Positions 38,401 to 49,719 of a stretch of DNA of 64,000 nt are shown piece by piece. The stretch is from Diprion similis (taxonomy: Eukaryota; Arthropoda; Insecta; Hymenoptera; Diprionidae). The position numbers and the translations under genes are program-made. Each line of letters opens with the position of its first letter. The first letter of the stretch is position 1. The stretch covers positions 5,890,001 to 5,954,000 of the forward strand of contig NC_060110.1 of NCBI RefSeq assembly GCF_021155765.1. Reading direction: 5' to 3'. The notes under the pieces are model-generated. The model was not told the DNA's origin and made no database searches. It saw only the letters and a list, made by a program, of their open reading frames with translations.

Positions 38401-40942
38401 TATAGATTTTGTATGTCTCGAAACTTAATGCGACTGAAAAAACTCCGGAAGAGGCTGGCAATTTGGACTGTATGGTGTATTGCCAAAAAAAAACTAAATA
38501 GTCATGGAAGTGTAAAATCGGATCTCAGTTGAATCAAAGACTCTTCTCTGTTCTACGATTAAATATTTCTCAACTAAAATGGTGCGAAATTTTGTTACGA
38601 GGGTATATACGAGTGGAGGTATAAAATTATTCAATTCGATTGAGGTTTGTTTTATTTAAAACTATGTAGGTCGAACTGCGCTTAAATATTTTTTTATTAC
38701 AATTAAATAATTGGCACATTGTTATCGGCAATAACGTCAATCGTTTCGCTCACAATCAGTGACATGTTTTACGGTGCCTGCGACATCTCTAAAACTGCAC
38801 AATCAGTTTGATTTATTTTAAACACAGTATTCTTAGATAGTCTATCCTCTGCGTCAGGTTCTGATTAAAAAAAAAATTCCGCAAAACAGAGACCGGTTGA
38901 AGTTGGTATTCGGTTTTTTTTCCAAAATTCACAAGTTTTTCTATAATTTAAATGTCTAGAAAAGTGCTGGATCGATTCAATCCAAAATTTAATCAGTTTT
39001 AAGCTTAGAAGAGTAGCTTCGACCGAGATCAAAACCATCAAAATCCGTTGATCTATTCGCGAGATATATAGGCAAGGCAAAATATGTCACCACACGAAAT
39101 AGTTGACTTTATTAATGTTCAATAATAATGCGTTACTTTATCAATTAAATCCAATGAAAATAATATATAAATGAAGCTAAGTGTGTAATGTATACCTTTT
39201 CATAAAACAAGTCCCAATCGAATTGAATATTTGGTTGTCGAGGTATAAATTACAAAAATTCACAAACTTTTTCAGCCGTCTGCTCACATAAACCCCCATA
39301 AATAAGTAAGAAAATGCATTAAGAATCCGTTTACTGAGTTTTAAATTACTGAAAATTTCTTCCAAGAATTTTTTTCTTTTGGGTGAGATATCACTTTTCA
39401 AATTAAAAATTTTTCACCCTGGAATTACGCACTTGGTGTGGGTTGTTCCTGAATCACCAAACTGCTTATATCCCTGGTCAACCCGCCCACACTCGTAGCC
39501 TGGCACATGTATGCGCCTGTGTCGGCGTACCCAACGTTTCTAACGACAAGCCTGGTCCCATTACCAACGACATCGTACTTCCCACTATCGTCATCTTCGC
39601 CATCGTCGCCATCATCATCCCCTTCGGCGTCATCGTCGCCATCGTCGTCGCCTTCTTTGAGGCGTAGGGGTTCGTCGTTTTTGAGCCACTCCACACGAGG
39701 CAGAGGTTCGCCTACCACGTGGCACCACATCGTGGCCTCTTCACCAGGTCGTTTCGACTGGAGCCGCGGCGTAACGCGGACTTCAGGGACAGCTAGAAGG
39801 TAAGGGATATTCGGAAAATTATCAGCAATCTGATTATCCAACAATTTCAGAAAGTTTTAGGAGCGGTGGACTCACTATGAACCGTCACCACGTGCGTCTG
39901 GACTACGTCCTTGTTCCTCAAAGCGTGACAAGTGTAGTTACCAGCGTGGACGAGCTGGACTCGTTTCAAATAGAGGCTTCCGTCGTTGAAAACACGGATC
40001 TGAAAGATCATCGATTACAGGGGCAAGTTGACGACCTTAATATCGAACCTGATAGAAACTGAAGCTTGATTTCATTGTATCAAGAATTAAGTCCGATATT
40101 TTTGGCATGATACTGAGAATTTGAGATTAGCCAAAATTCGTTGCGAAGGGTGTGATTAGGACGAATAGAAAAAGTGCCATAGCCAAGGGGTTAGCCATTT
40201 GACAAAAAGTGACACAGTGATTGCAGACTACAGAGACTGCATAAAGTTTTTTTATGATTGCAAAAGATTTCTCCTTTTAAGTATGAAAATTTTACTACAT
40301 ATGACTATCAGAAAATGTCACGTCTACCGTGATTACAAAAAAATTAATCATATGTAATCATCTGTAATTTTGGTCTAAATAGTATAGAAATTTTTGGTGC
40401 TGGTTATCATTATTATTTATTTACTCTAATCTCAATGACTACGATGTTATTGAAAAATATTAAAATTAAAACAATAACTGTTAGATTGCAGTCATTTTTA
40501 TGATTGCAAAATAACTACAGTAACAGGCGACTGGTTTACTGGTTAACCCCTGGGCTATAGCGACCTCAGATGTAGCTTCGATTGTCTATCTGCTGGCGAT
40601 GAACGCTAAATTTTACAGAAAACTGTACACTGTACGTGTAATTTCAGAGAAACGTTTTCACAATGGATGCGAACATTAAATGCGTTTTATAGAATTAACA
40701 TTAGTGGACTAAAGTAACTCCACCTCCTGTTCGGCGAGCGTTTCAACGTCGGCCTCGTGCCTACGCCAGACAAGGGGCGGTGGGGGTGTTCCAGTAACGT
40801 CGCATTTGATTTCAACGTTGTCGCCAACCCTTACAGAGATATGATTCACTTCACGCGATTTGTCCAGGGAGACTACCGACACGCCTGGAAGTTGACGTGA
40901 AATTTGGAGATCCGTTACACTATGGCTTGTCACAGATTTATG

Positions 40943-40980
<38 letters not shown>

Positions 40981-43900
40981 TATTATTAGTGAATGATATT
41001 GATATTACTGAATACTGATGTATAGGTACTTTCATACTCCCGTATATTTCATACATTGATCATACTGACTGTAGAGTTTGCTGAATGCCATGTAGAACTC
41101 GTTGATGTTCAAACGTCCATCCTTGTCAGCGTCGTCGTAGCTTATCATATGACCTAGTGAACAACCTCGGCTTAACTGCTCCAGGTCTTCGCGCTGTGCA
41201 ATCTGGAATAACAAAAACAATATTGACAATAACAATAGTACAAAAGCTCGAGAAGCTTCTTTCGATTTTAGGCTTGTGTACAAGCTGTCGCCGAATTGTA
41301 ACACCATGACGAGAGTAGCTATATTCTGCTCACGGGCTGTAGCGACGCGCCCTTTTCATGAACAAAAATCATTAATCATCTCGCAGGGAAACATTCATGA
41401 CAAAATGAAACGGGTCATAAAGGTGATGGTATTAATGGTCGTTGTATGTTTTACGTGTAACGTCGCGCTTACCATTCGCCACAGAGGCCGCGTACGTTTT
41501 GATTGTGCAACAAGTGCGGTATTCAAATTGGAGAGATCTGGGAGACGCATATTCGTAAACTGAAGTGGGAAGAGGGGTAATAAAAATATGATTGATGTCC
41601 GATCCGTTGGTCAGTATTATACCGTAATATGAGTTATCGACCTTTCAAACTGTTCTGCAGGACGTCTAGCCTCATTATATTGATTTTACAATACCTTGTA
41701 AGGATTCAACAATTATTGAGGGTTTGTGTATACGGTTTGGAAAAATCATCATTTTCAAACTTATACATGAAACAACCTAATCCATTCTGTTTATTTTTCA
41801 AATCTTTCATAACGGATCCCGAACTTTTATCTGACTTCTTATCTCACAAGAATGGCATCGAATTCTGATATCGACGTAACTATATAACAGACACGATCTT
41901 CTCACCTGCTCCAACTCTTCTCTTTCCAAATTTCCGTTATTATTCTGATCGTAGTGGGAAAACATTATGCTGACCAGGTACTCCTTGCTGTGGTTATCCT
42001 GAGCCATCAGTCTAGCGTGATTGAATAACAGCAGGTTATCCTGTGGATTAAATAAGAAAAAAGCTATAAAGTTAGAAATTTAGGAAGCTCAAGAAATTCG
42101 GGGAGTCAAATCTCAGTCAGGAAATCTATACTTCTGAAAATCGGTGAAAATATCAATTTTTTAATTCTAAACGGTAACTTTTATATTTTTCTATGCACAT
42201 CTTTCTTCCTCGCAATTTCACTCTCTCCGAGTGCACCAACCCACCTTCATAATCTCGTATTCCTGCGCCGAGCAATCCTCCAGGTCATAATTATCCGTGT
42301 CTATGGTGTTCTCTTTGACGTCGTTCTGCCCCGTGTCTTTTTGGTCAGGCGGTTTTAGGGTCAGATTCGCGGCGGTTCCAACAGGCAGAACTCGCGGCGC
42401 ATCCGGAGGGCGATCGTCTGAAACGTGCAGCACCGAAAATTATGCGGCTGCAGGATAACTGCAGATAATTAATCAGCTGAAAACTCGAAGAAAATGTTTG
42501 TCTAGCTACATATTTGAACAAATTCTTATTTAATTTGAAATAATATCTTGTTTACCCCTCTTCATTCAACATAAATGAATCGGTTTTTTGCTCCGGAGAA
42601 CAAATCATTTTGCTCAACATTTTTTTTTTCTTCCTTTTTTTAACTAACAAAAGATAGTTTTTTTCCTGAAATCGAAAATAATATTGATTACCTTGAACAT
42701 ACTTTCGTTTGAGATTGAACGAAGGGTTTGAAAAAAATATTTAGTTACAATAAACGACTTTTTTCTCTGACAATGAGTGAAAGATTTCCCGATAAGATTA
42801 TACCCAATTAATTAGTTTGATGCCTATAAGTCATCAGGCATTTGTTCTGTATATACGCATAAACACTACGTGTACTACATTGTGTTAGGGACATGGAGGA
42901 TGAAATTGAAAAATGCATAAGTGTGCAGTGCATGATTTCAGTATTTTTTACAGGAGCCCATCACAGATCCTCGTACCTGCTCGATGTAGACATCGCATGA
43001 GCCTACTGGCGATTAGCGGGATACCAGAATTGCACGCTGCACGATGGAGTTCGCAGTGGTTTGCGTAGACCCTTCCGTCGCTTCCGCATACCGGATGGTG
43101 TCGACGGGAACACCGTCTCACGCAAATGCAAAGGGCGACTTCCCCGTCTGGAGATATTTCGCACTCTCTGCCAGCACCGCAATATTTGCCAAGGCAAGGG
43201 CCTGAGGAAAGTTGCCGGATATGGTTACGAGGAGGTTGGTTGGCCAAAAATCTATACTTTTTAATGTTTTCGGTATAAGATATAGCCGGATATTGAGTAT
43301 TTACTAAATTATTATACTTATGTCTATAAAATATAGTTGTAAAAATACTCAAATTAAAATACTGGATGTATAAACGAAAGGTAAAATATCGATGCTCTGT
43401 TTCAAATACGTAGTTTCAAAGTATTTGGAAATCCAGTACGTTTGATCGATTTCACTCGGATAATTTTATTCTAAAGACTGCAGTTTCTACAAATTCACTA
43501 GAAGACTTTTTTCAACATTGTGGCATCGTGAAATATCTAGTTTTACAATCCGCCTTATTGATTAAGATCAACAAAATGCGATGTTGAATTGACGATTGAA
43601 AAATAGAAAATCTGTCTCAATGACTTTTTAGAAAACAATTCTTAGAATAAAATAGGCTGTAAAATGAAATCGAACCAATTCTTCTCGACTTTAAACCATT
43701 ATTTGAAGAGATTCGAAATAAAGCATCGATTTCTAACGATAAACTTTCTTTATAATTACAGTATTTTCTGTTTCTGTATTTAACAGATCTTCATTGGGTG
43801 GGAATATGATAAGATAAGAAAATATTTGATGATTTTTAATTTTCATGCGTATGTTGCGTTATAACTCTACCGAGACAATAATATAATCAGAGATTGCCAA

Positions 43901-44233
43901 AAAGAATGCAACGTACTTAATACAGTCAACCGTGAGTTCATATAAAATAATTAAGAAAACAAATGTCTTCTGTATATGGATATCGCTGTAAAACGAGTTT
44001 CGTGCAGATGGCTGGAGGGGTTTCTCAAAGTCGTATTCGCTCAAGTTGGTGGAATTATATAATATGATATCCGGCGAGTATAATGTATATACATGGTATA
44101 TATGTACGTCCATATAATACAAACACACGTACATACATGCCTGTGCTATACCCCAGAGAAATATCAGTGAAATGTAAATGTTTTTGAATTGTATACGGTT
44201 GTATTCCTTTGTTTGACATTTTCGCCTCATCAT
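35480..44233 (-). CDS. Follistatin-related protein (FSTL4/FSTL5 type), 15 exons
   Basis: Exons (minus): 44233..44137, 43201..42977, 42417..42245, 42040..41906, 41202..41070, 40884..40724, 39999..39876, 39792..39433, 38376..38255, 38137..38000, 37504..37289, 37184..37034, 36931..36731, 36158..36012, 35709..35480. All phases agree and give 870 aa (human FSTL5 847). Order: signal peptide ending IAQA at residue 32 (least certain exon), Kazal/follistatin domain (33-107, HHPVCGSDGRVYANHCELHR), two canonical EF-hands (loops 196-207 and 234-245), two Ig domains (about 255-350 and 350-460), then the FSTL4/5-specific C-terminal repeat domain (LHYVPTLDQVWLLNW, TGQLLLDYVTDAVLAH, DSGVFGRYMVSPSSEALFVI). 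It is a predicted secreted calcium-binding glycoprotein; vertebrate members are mainly neuronal. An Asp-rich stretch (397-418) interrupts the second Ig domain. The 3' ten exons match FSTL5 residue by residue. Confidence 0.92.
36220..36700. repeat. Degenerate GATTTC-rich repeat, copy 2
   Basis: Within the follistatin-like intron between exons 36931..36731 and 36158..36012. It shares the GATTTC/GATTTT word structure and the GATTCCAAAG phrase with 9350-9760. Confidence 0.4.
37611..37938 (+). mobile_element. Remnant of a LINE/SINE-like retroelement
   Basis: Starts TACTAGCAGTCCGCCGCGGTT and ends with CAGTTCAGTAGTTTTGGAATT, then GACAGATAGAGAGAGTTGAA and TTTTCATATAGAGATTC. This start and end combination is familiar from short non-autonomous retroelements common in arthropod introns. 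About 330 bp, in the follistatin-like intron between exons 38137..38000 and 37504..37289. It overlaps no coding sequence. Confidence 0.5.
40178..40560. mobile_element. MITE with about 20-bp terminal inverted repeats
   Basis: Left end CATAGCCAAGGGGTTAGCCA (40178-40197) and right end TGGTTAACCCCTGGGCTATAG (40540-40560) are near-perfect reverse complements (about 18 of 20). The 383-bp body has several TGATTGCA/TGATTACA words and no coding frame. It sits in the follistatin-like intron between exons 40884..40724 and 39999..39876. Confidence 0.55.
40585..40624. repeat. 40-bp dispersed repeat, copy A
   Basis: CTATCTGCTGGCGATGAACG followed by CTAAATTTTACAGAAAACT. A close copy lies at 46984-47023 (ATCTAGTGGCGCTGAACG, then ATAAGTTTTACAGAAAACT). 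Confidence 0.5.
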
Positions 44234-44297
44234 CTGTTATCGAGACAAAAAAGCGTAGTGACAGAATGATGAAGGAATTCGTTCAATATGTGCGAGG

Positions 44298-44384
44298 ATG
44301 TGCGTCTGCGTGCAGATAGCAGTTATCCTCGCCGGCGTGGCGTTTATATTCTGGATTGTTCTCGTTGTGTACAAACTTGCGTGA
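44298..44384 (+). CDS. Candidate 28-aa transmembrane micropeptide 1
   Basis: ATG with A at -3 opens a 28-codon frame (MCVCVQIAVILAG then VAFIFWIVLVVYKLA). Residues about 6-24 are continuously hydrophobic, enough for one membrane helix, with a Lys near the end. Third codon positions are more GC-rich than the surrounding DNA. A second 28-codon hydrophobic frame follows 64 bp downstream. It lies 65 bp from, and on the opposite strand to, the proposed first exon of the follistatin-like gene. Tandem 28-29-aa membrane peptides on one RNA are how Drosophila sarcolamban (SERCA regulators) is encoded, but I do not see its N-terminal motif. Could be chance. Confidence 0.35.
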   Translation: MCVCVQIAVILAGVAFIFWIVLVVYKLA

Positions 44385-44448
44385 ATACGAAAATTACACG
44401 TATATAGATAAAAAAAATCTCGGCAATCGTAAGGATCATCTGCAGCAA

Positions 44449-44535
44449 ATGAAAGTTACGATCGGCTTACAGATAGTCGCCGCGATAACCTTCACTTGCG
44501 TCGTTTGCTTCGTTCTCAAGATTCAGTACTTCTAA
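44449..44535 (+). CDS. Candidate 28-aa transmembrane micropeptide 2
   Basis: ATG in GCAAATG context, 28 codons: MKVTIGLQIVAAITF then TCVVCFVLKIQYF. One predicted membrane helix (about residues 4-23) ends in a short polar/aromatic tail (KIQYF), faintly like the sarcolipin tail. GC at third positions is about two thirds, above the local average. A possible acceptor (ATCTGCAG) lies just before the ATG. Same length and layout as the frame at 44298-44384. No transcript evidence is available to me. Confidence 0.35.
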   Translation: MKVTIGLQIVAAITFTCVVCFVLKIQYF

Positions 44536-45702
44536 CGGAGACTGTCAATCATCATAAAACGGTACAGATTGTATCTATATGCATTGATATAAACCGTCCC
44601 CTGAGGTTATTCGAAATATCTTTTACTCTTTCCACTCCACAGTTTGCTTACCTTTGCCCTTGCTCGAAGCGGTTCTACGATCATCCGGTTGACTAGAAGA
44701 TGGAGAAACCGCGGGCGAAGCTCGATCGACGATTATCGGAGATTCCGTCGAAGCTGCGGTGTAATCGCGATGTCGCCGAGAATGCTGAAACGTTTAGTGT
44801 ATTCAATCGCGAAGGATAAATGGGCAAACTACACATTATAGAACTACTGAAAAAAGCACAATCGGGAAGCTTGTGATTATTCGCAAGAAATTGTGCGAAG
44901 GTGGTGCAATGCATATAGTTACAGGTATGCCGCTCGTCTTGCAGGCGATTCGTTTCACCGTTCGTTTGACCGTAATGGATTTTACGTACCCGTCTACACG
45001 GTACACAGCTCTCGGTTATTGCTTTCTTCAGTTACATGTAAGGTTCGTAAAGGCCTTCAAAGTAGCTGCGTTTTTACCTTGTAACGAGATGTGCCTGCGG
45101 TGCTCGATAGCTGGAGGCTTATCAGGAGTACAAAATACAGTCCAGCCCACTCAGATTTCATCCTTGGCTGAAACAAAATTTTCCAACCTTTAATAAGTTT
45201 GTTCTGCGGTAAAAATTTCTTTATAAAATTACCGTGTGCAAATTGTTCATCATTTTTGTCTAGCCTTATATACCGTACAAGATAACGCGCGAGAAATTCA
45301 CACAAAAAGTATATCTTTGAATAATATTCATCCAATATTTCTTCTTCGCAGACTATTTTTACAAAGGCACTTTCGCGAGTAATGCGGGATAAATTGCACA
45401 GGCTGGGTGCTCATATAAATATGAGGAGCGTACGTGAAAAATATATGAGAAAGAAAAAGCATTCGTCTTCGAATTGGGCCGCGAAGACTGATGGCCGGGG
45501 TGATCTGCATGCTTTTTTCCCCTTATGCCCTGCACATGTATATAGGTATATAGCTATATGTAACGTGCATAGATATCTGCTTTTTCTACCCTCGCCAGAG
45601 AATATCCCTTTCCGAGGTTCTAGGGTCAGAATGGGGTTGGGCAGCCCCTAGTCTAGTCTAACTTAGCTGAGAGATAAGAACTTGTAGCAGTAGAAGCTGA
45701 GC

Positions 45703-45815
45703 TCACGGATCCGGGGCAACAACGGCAGCAGCATCTGCAGGGGTAGAAGGAGCCGTGGTAACAGAAGCACTAGCCGCGAGATTACCCTCGGCACTTAGCG
45801 ACGGCTTGAGACGGT
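45703..45815 (-). CDS. Possible orphan terminal coding exon
   Basis: After a good acceptor (CTTTGATTTTAG) a 36-codon frame reads RLKPSLSAEGNLAASASV, then an Ala/Thr/Pro-rich tail ending APDP and TGA. Codon composition looks coding. No upstream minus-strand exon could be paired with it inside the window, so it would be the last exon of a gene whose other exons are unrecognised or lie beyond a long intron. Chance is a real alternative. Confidence 0.2.
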
Positions 45816-46983
45816 CTAAAATCAAAGTTTCACAACTACTTTGTGGGAGGTTCCACAGAGTAATCTGTTGTGTGTCTCTTCTAGTCTCTATAGCTCTCTA
45901 GCATACTAAATCAGATCGCGAAGTCTGCAGGCAGAAGGTAATTTTTCGTAATTGATCAGAGAATGTTGCGAAATTACTTACCACGATGCACATTACTTTC
46001 TTACCATCTCTTTTCACGGTATACAGAAAACTTGATTGCAATAATTTGTTACAGATCGCAAGAATTTCGAATCGTCAAATTTGTCTTAATCAGAGTTCTG
46101 AAAAATTGTGATTAAAAGTTTCCCTCGGAAAGAAATCTCACGAAAAATTTCCTATATACCTACTTATATATATTTTATTTGACAAATGTGCAGAGAAAGT
46201 TGTGAAAAATTACGCGGAATTATTAGAACACTTTATTATACTGCAGCACGTCTCGTACATCCGGCGCAGCGTTTGTCGGTTATACGTAGATATCACGTGT
46301 GCATATAGATATGTATATATACGTATAGGTATAGGTACCTATACGTTCGTTACACCTACACACTGAATTATTGGCGTTCTGTATTAATTACAATGAAATC
46401 AGAGTTAATTAAGCGGAAGCATTAGTCGCCAACAGAAATTCAATTATCTCCGTAAACGGCCGGCTCTGCAGCGGCTAGGGGATGGAAGAAGGCGCCGTGG
46501 GGGTCGACGAGGGATTTAACGTTGGGTATAAGACTCTTGCAGGCACCGCGCGCTGGCCCCGTTTACACGTAATTCGCGTAATAAATCTCCTCTGCAGGGG
46601 CTCATTACCATATATATGAACGTGCCAACTTAAAATAACAGTTCGTCCTCGTCGCGTCGTGTCGCTCCAACTCACAGCCGAGCGCCTGCCATCCCGCAAC
46701 CCTCCTCACCGAAAAGGATATCCGAGTATCCTCCATAGGCTAAATCAGTCTATGCGGCGTCTGCAAATCGAGTTCACTTTAAAGATTATCTGTCTGTTGT
46801 TGGGGATTATTTAAACAATTCTAGTTGTTTATATGGATACAGACTAATCGTCGGTGTCAAGGGTATTTTTTTGAGAAGAGATTGGTATTTATGGATTGCT
46901 ATTCGATTGACGGGGTCCACGTCAGCTGCCAAGTGAGATTTTTTCAGAAATGGCAGTATGGTCTTCAAATGTAAGTTTGGTTG

Positions 46984-47023
46984 CATATCTAGTGGCGCTG
47001 AACGATAAGTTTTACAGAAAACT
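46984..47023. repeat. 40-bp dispersed repeat, copy B
   Basis: CATATCTAGTGGCGCTGAAC followed by GATAAGTTTTACAGAAAACTT, matching 40585-40624 at most positions in the same orientation. The AGCGCCACTAG core (reverse strand) recurs at about 50458. Confidence 0.5.
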
Positions 47024-47262
47024 TCCGGTATGTTCATACCCAAAGACAATCTTCATGCTGCAATATTATCGATCATTCTATTGATCGAATTAAATTATCA
47101 GTCAACTGTATTCACTCTGATTCAAACATATTTCGGCATAAGTAACAATTTTTCTTTAAAAAATTAATTTCGATAATTACAAAAATACGCATGCAGTAAT
47201 AAGAAACTAATTACGAGATAACATATTCTAAATTCTTGTATTTCATAAGACTCTGAAAAATT

Positions 47263-49158
47263 ATGTCTTCTCTGATAGTGGCTTCAGACTTGGACCTCAT
47301 GATGTTGGAAATTTCTATCGAGCAGGTGAGCCTGTCTTTTGGAATCCTTCACGGTAGAGATAGATTAACAAATGTATCTCCATTTTTCTGTTAAACATTC
47401 CAATTTTGACGCACATATGAAAAGTGATATTGAAAAAGAACGGAACAAACGGTTTTAGTAATGCCGTGTAATATAATTTCGGAAAGGTTATGTTACCGTA
47501 TTGCTAGATAAAATTATGTAGGAAATTTGTAAACATTGCGCATTTGTAGTGATGTACATTTATTGCTGTTATCATCTGCGATACCCTAAAAATATTTGTT
47601 AAGAATGAGAGGTTACCTAGCTACCAGATGATTATGCGGAAACAAATCACACCACCCAACCGGGAGCAGACTACCAAGAGGCAACCTATGACACAGTTCG
47701 TTATGGGTTGTCATTTGGGTTACCTGCTAGGGGGCGAGTGGCGTGATTCGATTACAGATAATTTTGGTATAATATTATTTGTTGAAAAGCGCATTTTTCT
47801 TGACGAAGCTGGAAGTTCCGCGAGTGACGGAGTTCGACCGAGCTGTGATGAAGAAGACGGTGATGATGTTTCGTCTTCTGGACAAAGACTGGACGAGCCT
47901 GTACCCCCAGCGCGCAGACTACCAGCTTTACCGGGGTTCGAACAGTGAGGTGGAGCCGTTCAACGGTGGAGTATCGGTGGTGTTTCCGATCCCGGTATCA
48001 TCGCTAGAAAAACCTATGGAGAACGTCGAGCTGCAGGTCTACGTTCACAGGGAATTGTCAAAGTATTTCGAGCGTCAGCCGTCGGAAAGCGTGGGCATCA
48101 CTCGTGTCGATGTTTCCGACCTTTTCAACCGCGTGATCGAGGGTGTCAAGCGCCGGAACGAGGACGTCGCTCGAAAGCGGCCGGTCCATCCCCGTGAACC
48201 CGTGTCAAGGTCAACGAAAGATACTCATCCCCTTCTCAACGAGGATGGAACCGACTCGGGCGCAAAAGTGACCGCCTACCTCCGACTGACCCACCTGGGC
48301 CGTTCGGTTATCTCAGAAATCGAGGTGCCTGAAGACGCGAAACGTCTGTTCTACGCGCGCGAAGAAACCAGTGAGAAACTACCATATCAGTGCAGGGAAA
48401 TATCCCTTGAGGAACTAACCGGTGGGTGCTGGGGTAGCGGGACTCTCGTTCCGCCCAGGGATCCCAGAGACACGATATGCTGCTGCGACGCGAGCGATAA
48501 ATCTGGCCTGTCGAAAATTCAGGGTGCCGACGATAAGGGCAAGGACTCGGGGGTATCCGGCGATGGGGGAGGGGGCGGCGAGAAGTCAGGAAAAAGTGAC
48601 AAGGGCGGGAAGGGGAGTAAGCGTCGAGGTCAACGCGGATCCGGGAGCGAGGGTGGAGGGACTAACGGTTCAAACAGAGGCGGAACTGGGAGCGGATCTG
48701 GGATCAGTGATCTAAACGGGGGAGATGGCGCAAATGTATCGTGCAACGTGAAACCAGCGCTCTGCGGACGCGAGGGTACCTGCAACAAGAAGGACAAAAA
48801 GGGGAAGGTTGGAAAATGTGGGAAACCCGACGGCGAAGGCGGCAATCCGTTGGCCTGCGGGGAACGCCGGAAGTGCGCTAGGCGCAGATCGGCTGCCGGT
48901 AGCGCGACTGTTGGAATTGTTGATAAGAAGGCGTCCTGCCCCTGGCCACCCCCCGTTTGCCCCTGCCAGCCCAGGCCGCAACCTCCTCCATGCTCACCCT
49001 GCACACCTGCTGCACCCTGTACCAGATGTCAACCTGTCTACCATGGATCTGCCTACGTCGTAAGACCCAGTGCATGCCAGAATTTATACGATACTTCACC
49101 GTACAACACCTACGTCTCGAATACTCGATGCCCACCGGTCAATGTCGGATGGCGATAG
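47263..49158 (+). CDS. DUF4497/MAP10-like N-terminus with Gly-rich and Cys/Pro-rich tail
   Basis: Exon 47263..47325 (21 codons, CAG|GTGAGC donor) and exon 47809..49158 (acceptor TTTTTCTTGACGAAG) join in phase 0 to give 470 aa. The join restores DLMMLEISIEQLEVPRVTEF and KTVMMFRLLDKDWTSLYP. I compare these with the vertebrate microtubule-associated protein 10 N-terminus (LFSLELLVDWVRLE, VAFRLLDFPTLLVYP). VTAYLRLTHLGRSVISEIEV matches its IALAYRLTDLGSRLLSQLE. Residues about 260-330 are Gly/Ser/Lys-rich. The last 80 residues are Cys/Pro-rich with CPC, CSPC and CTRC. Intronless use of the second exon alone would start at an internal Met and lose the first strand. Function is unknown; a C2-like domain binding tubulin or a ciliary/centrosomal structure is a guess from family resemblance. 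Confidence 0.55.
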
Positions 49159-49719
49159 AAGTTGCAGTGTGAGAATACTTCTAGTCTTTTGCTCGTTGTG
49201 TGGATGTCTGCAGCTAGCTCTTAGATCAGTCAAGCTGATAATGCGACAAACTTTACTTTGAGAGAATAATTGTCTATCCTTGTTTTGGGATCATATCCTG
49301 GTGATGTAGAGATGATTTCCTTGAAGGTACTTGATTCTTCACCAGCAGATAGGCAATCGAACGTATATGTACAATATACATTACGTATACAATACATAAA
49401 TATTCCAACGTAGAAGCATAATGTAACCTTGGACGACTTGATTTATGGTTATTTGTTGCGGAAATGATGATCCGAGGACTATTTAATGCCTAATTCTGAA
49501 ACATTTGGCAAATACGATACCCCGAGAAGTGGCAAAAGTATGTTTTCGAAATTAAGGTTTTTCATTTTTTCCGGTGTTCCTTGTTTTTCCTTTTCTCTCG
49601 AGCGTTATACCTAGAAGCTAGCAGAGTGTACGGACTACAACCAGGTGACAACGTGGTAAGGTATCGTAGAGAATAACGGCAACGCTGCCGGCAGTTAAAA
49701 GCGAAACATAGACTTATAA

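Noticed and set aside
46807-47049. 80-codon minus-strand frame
   Set aside because: Overlaps the dispersed 40-bp repeat, starts with a non-ATG codon and has no splice partner.
47628-47948. Alternative frame overlapping the MAP10-like second exon
   Set aside because: It is out of frame with the long 449-codon exon and has no conserved features.
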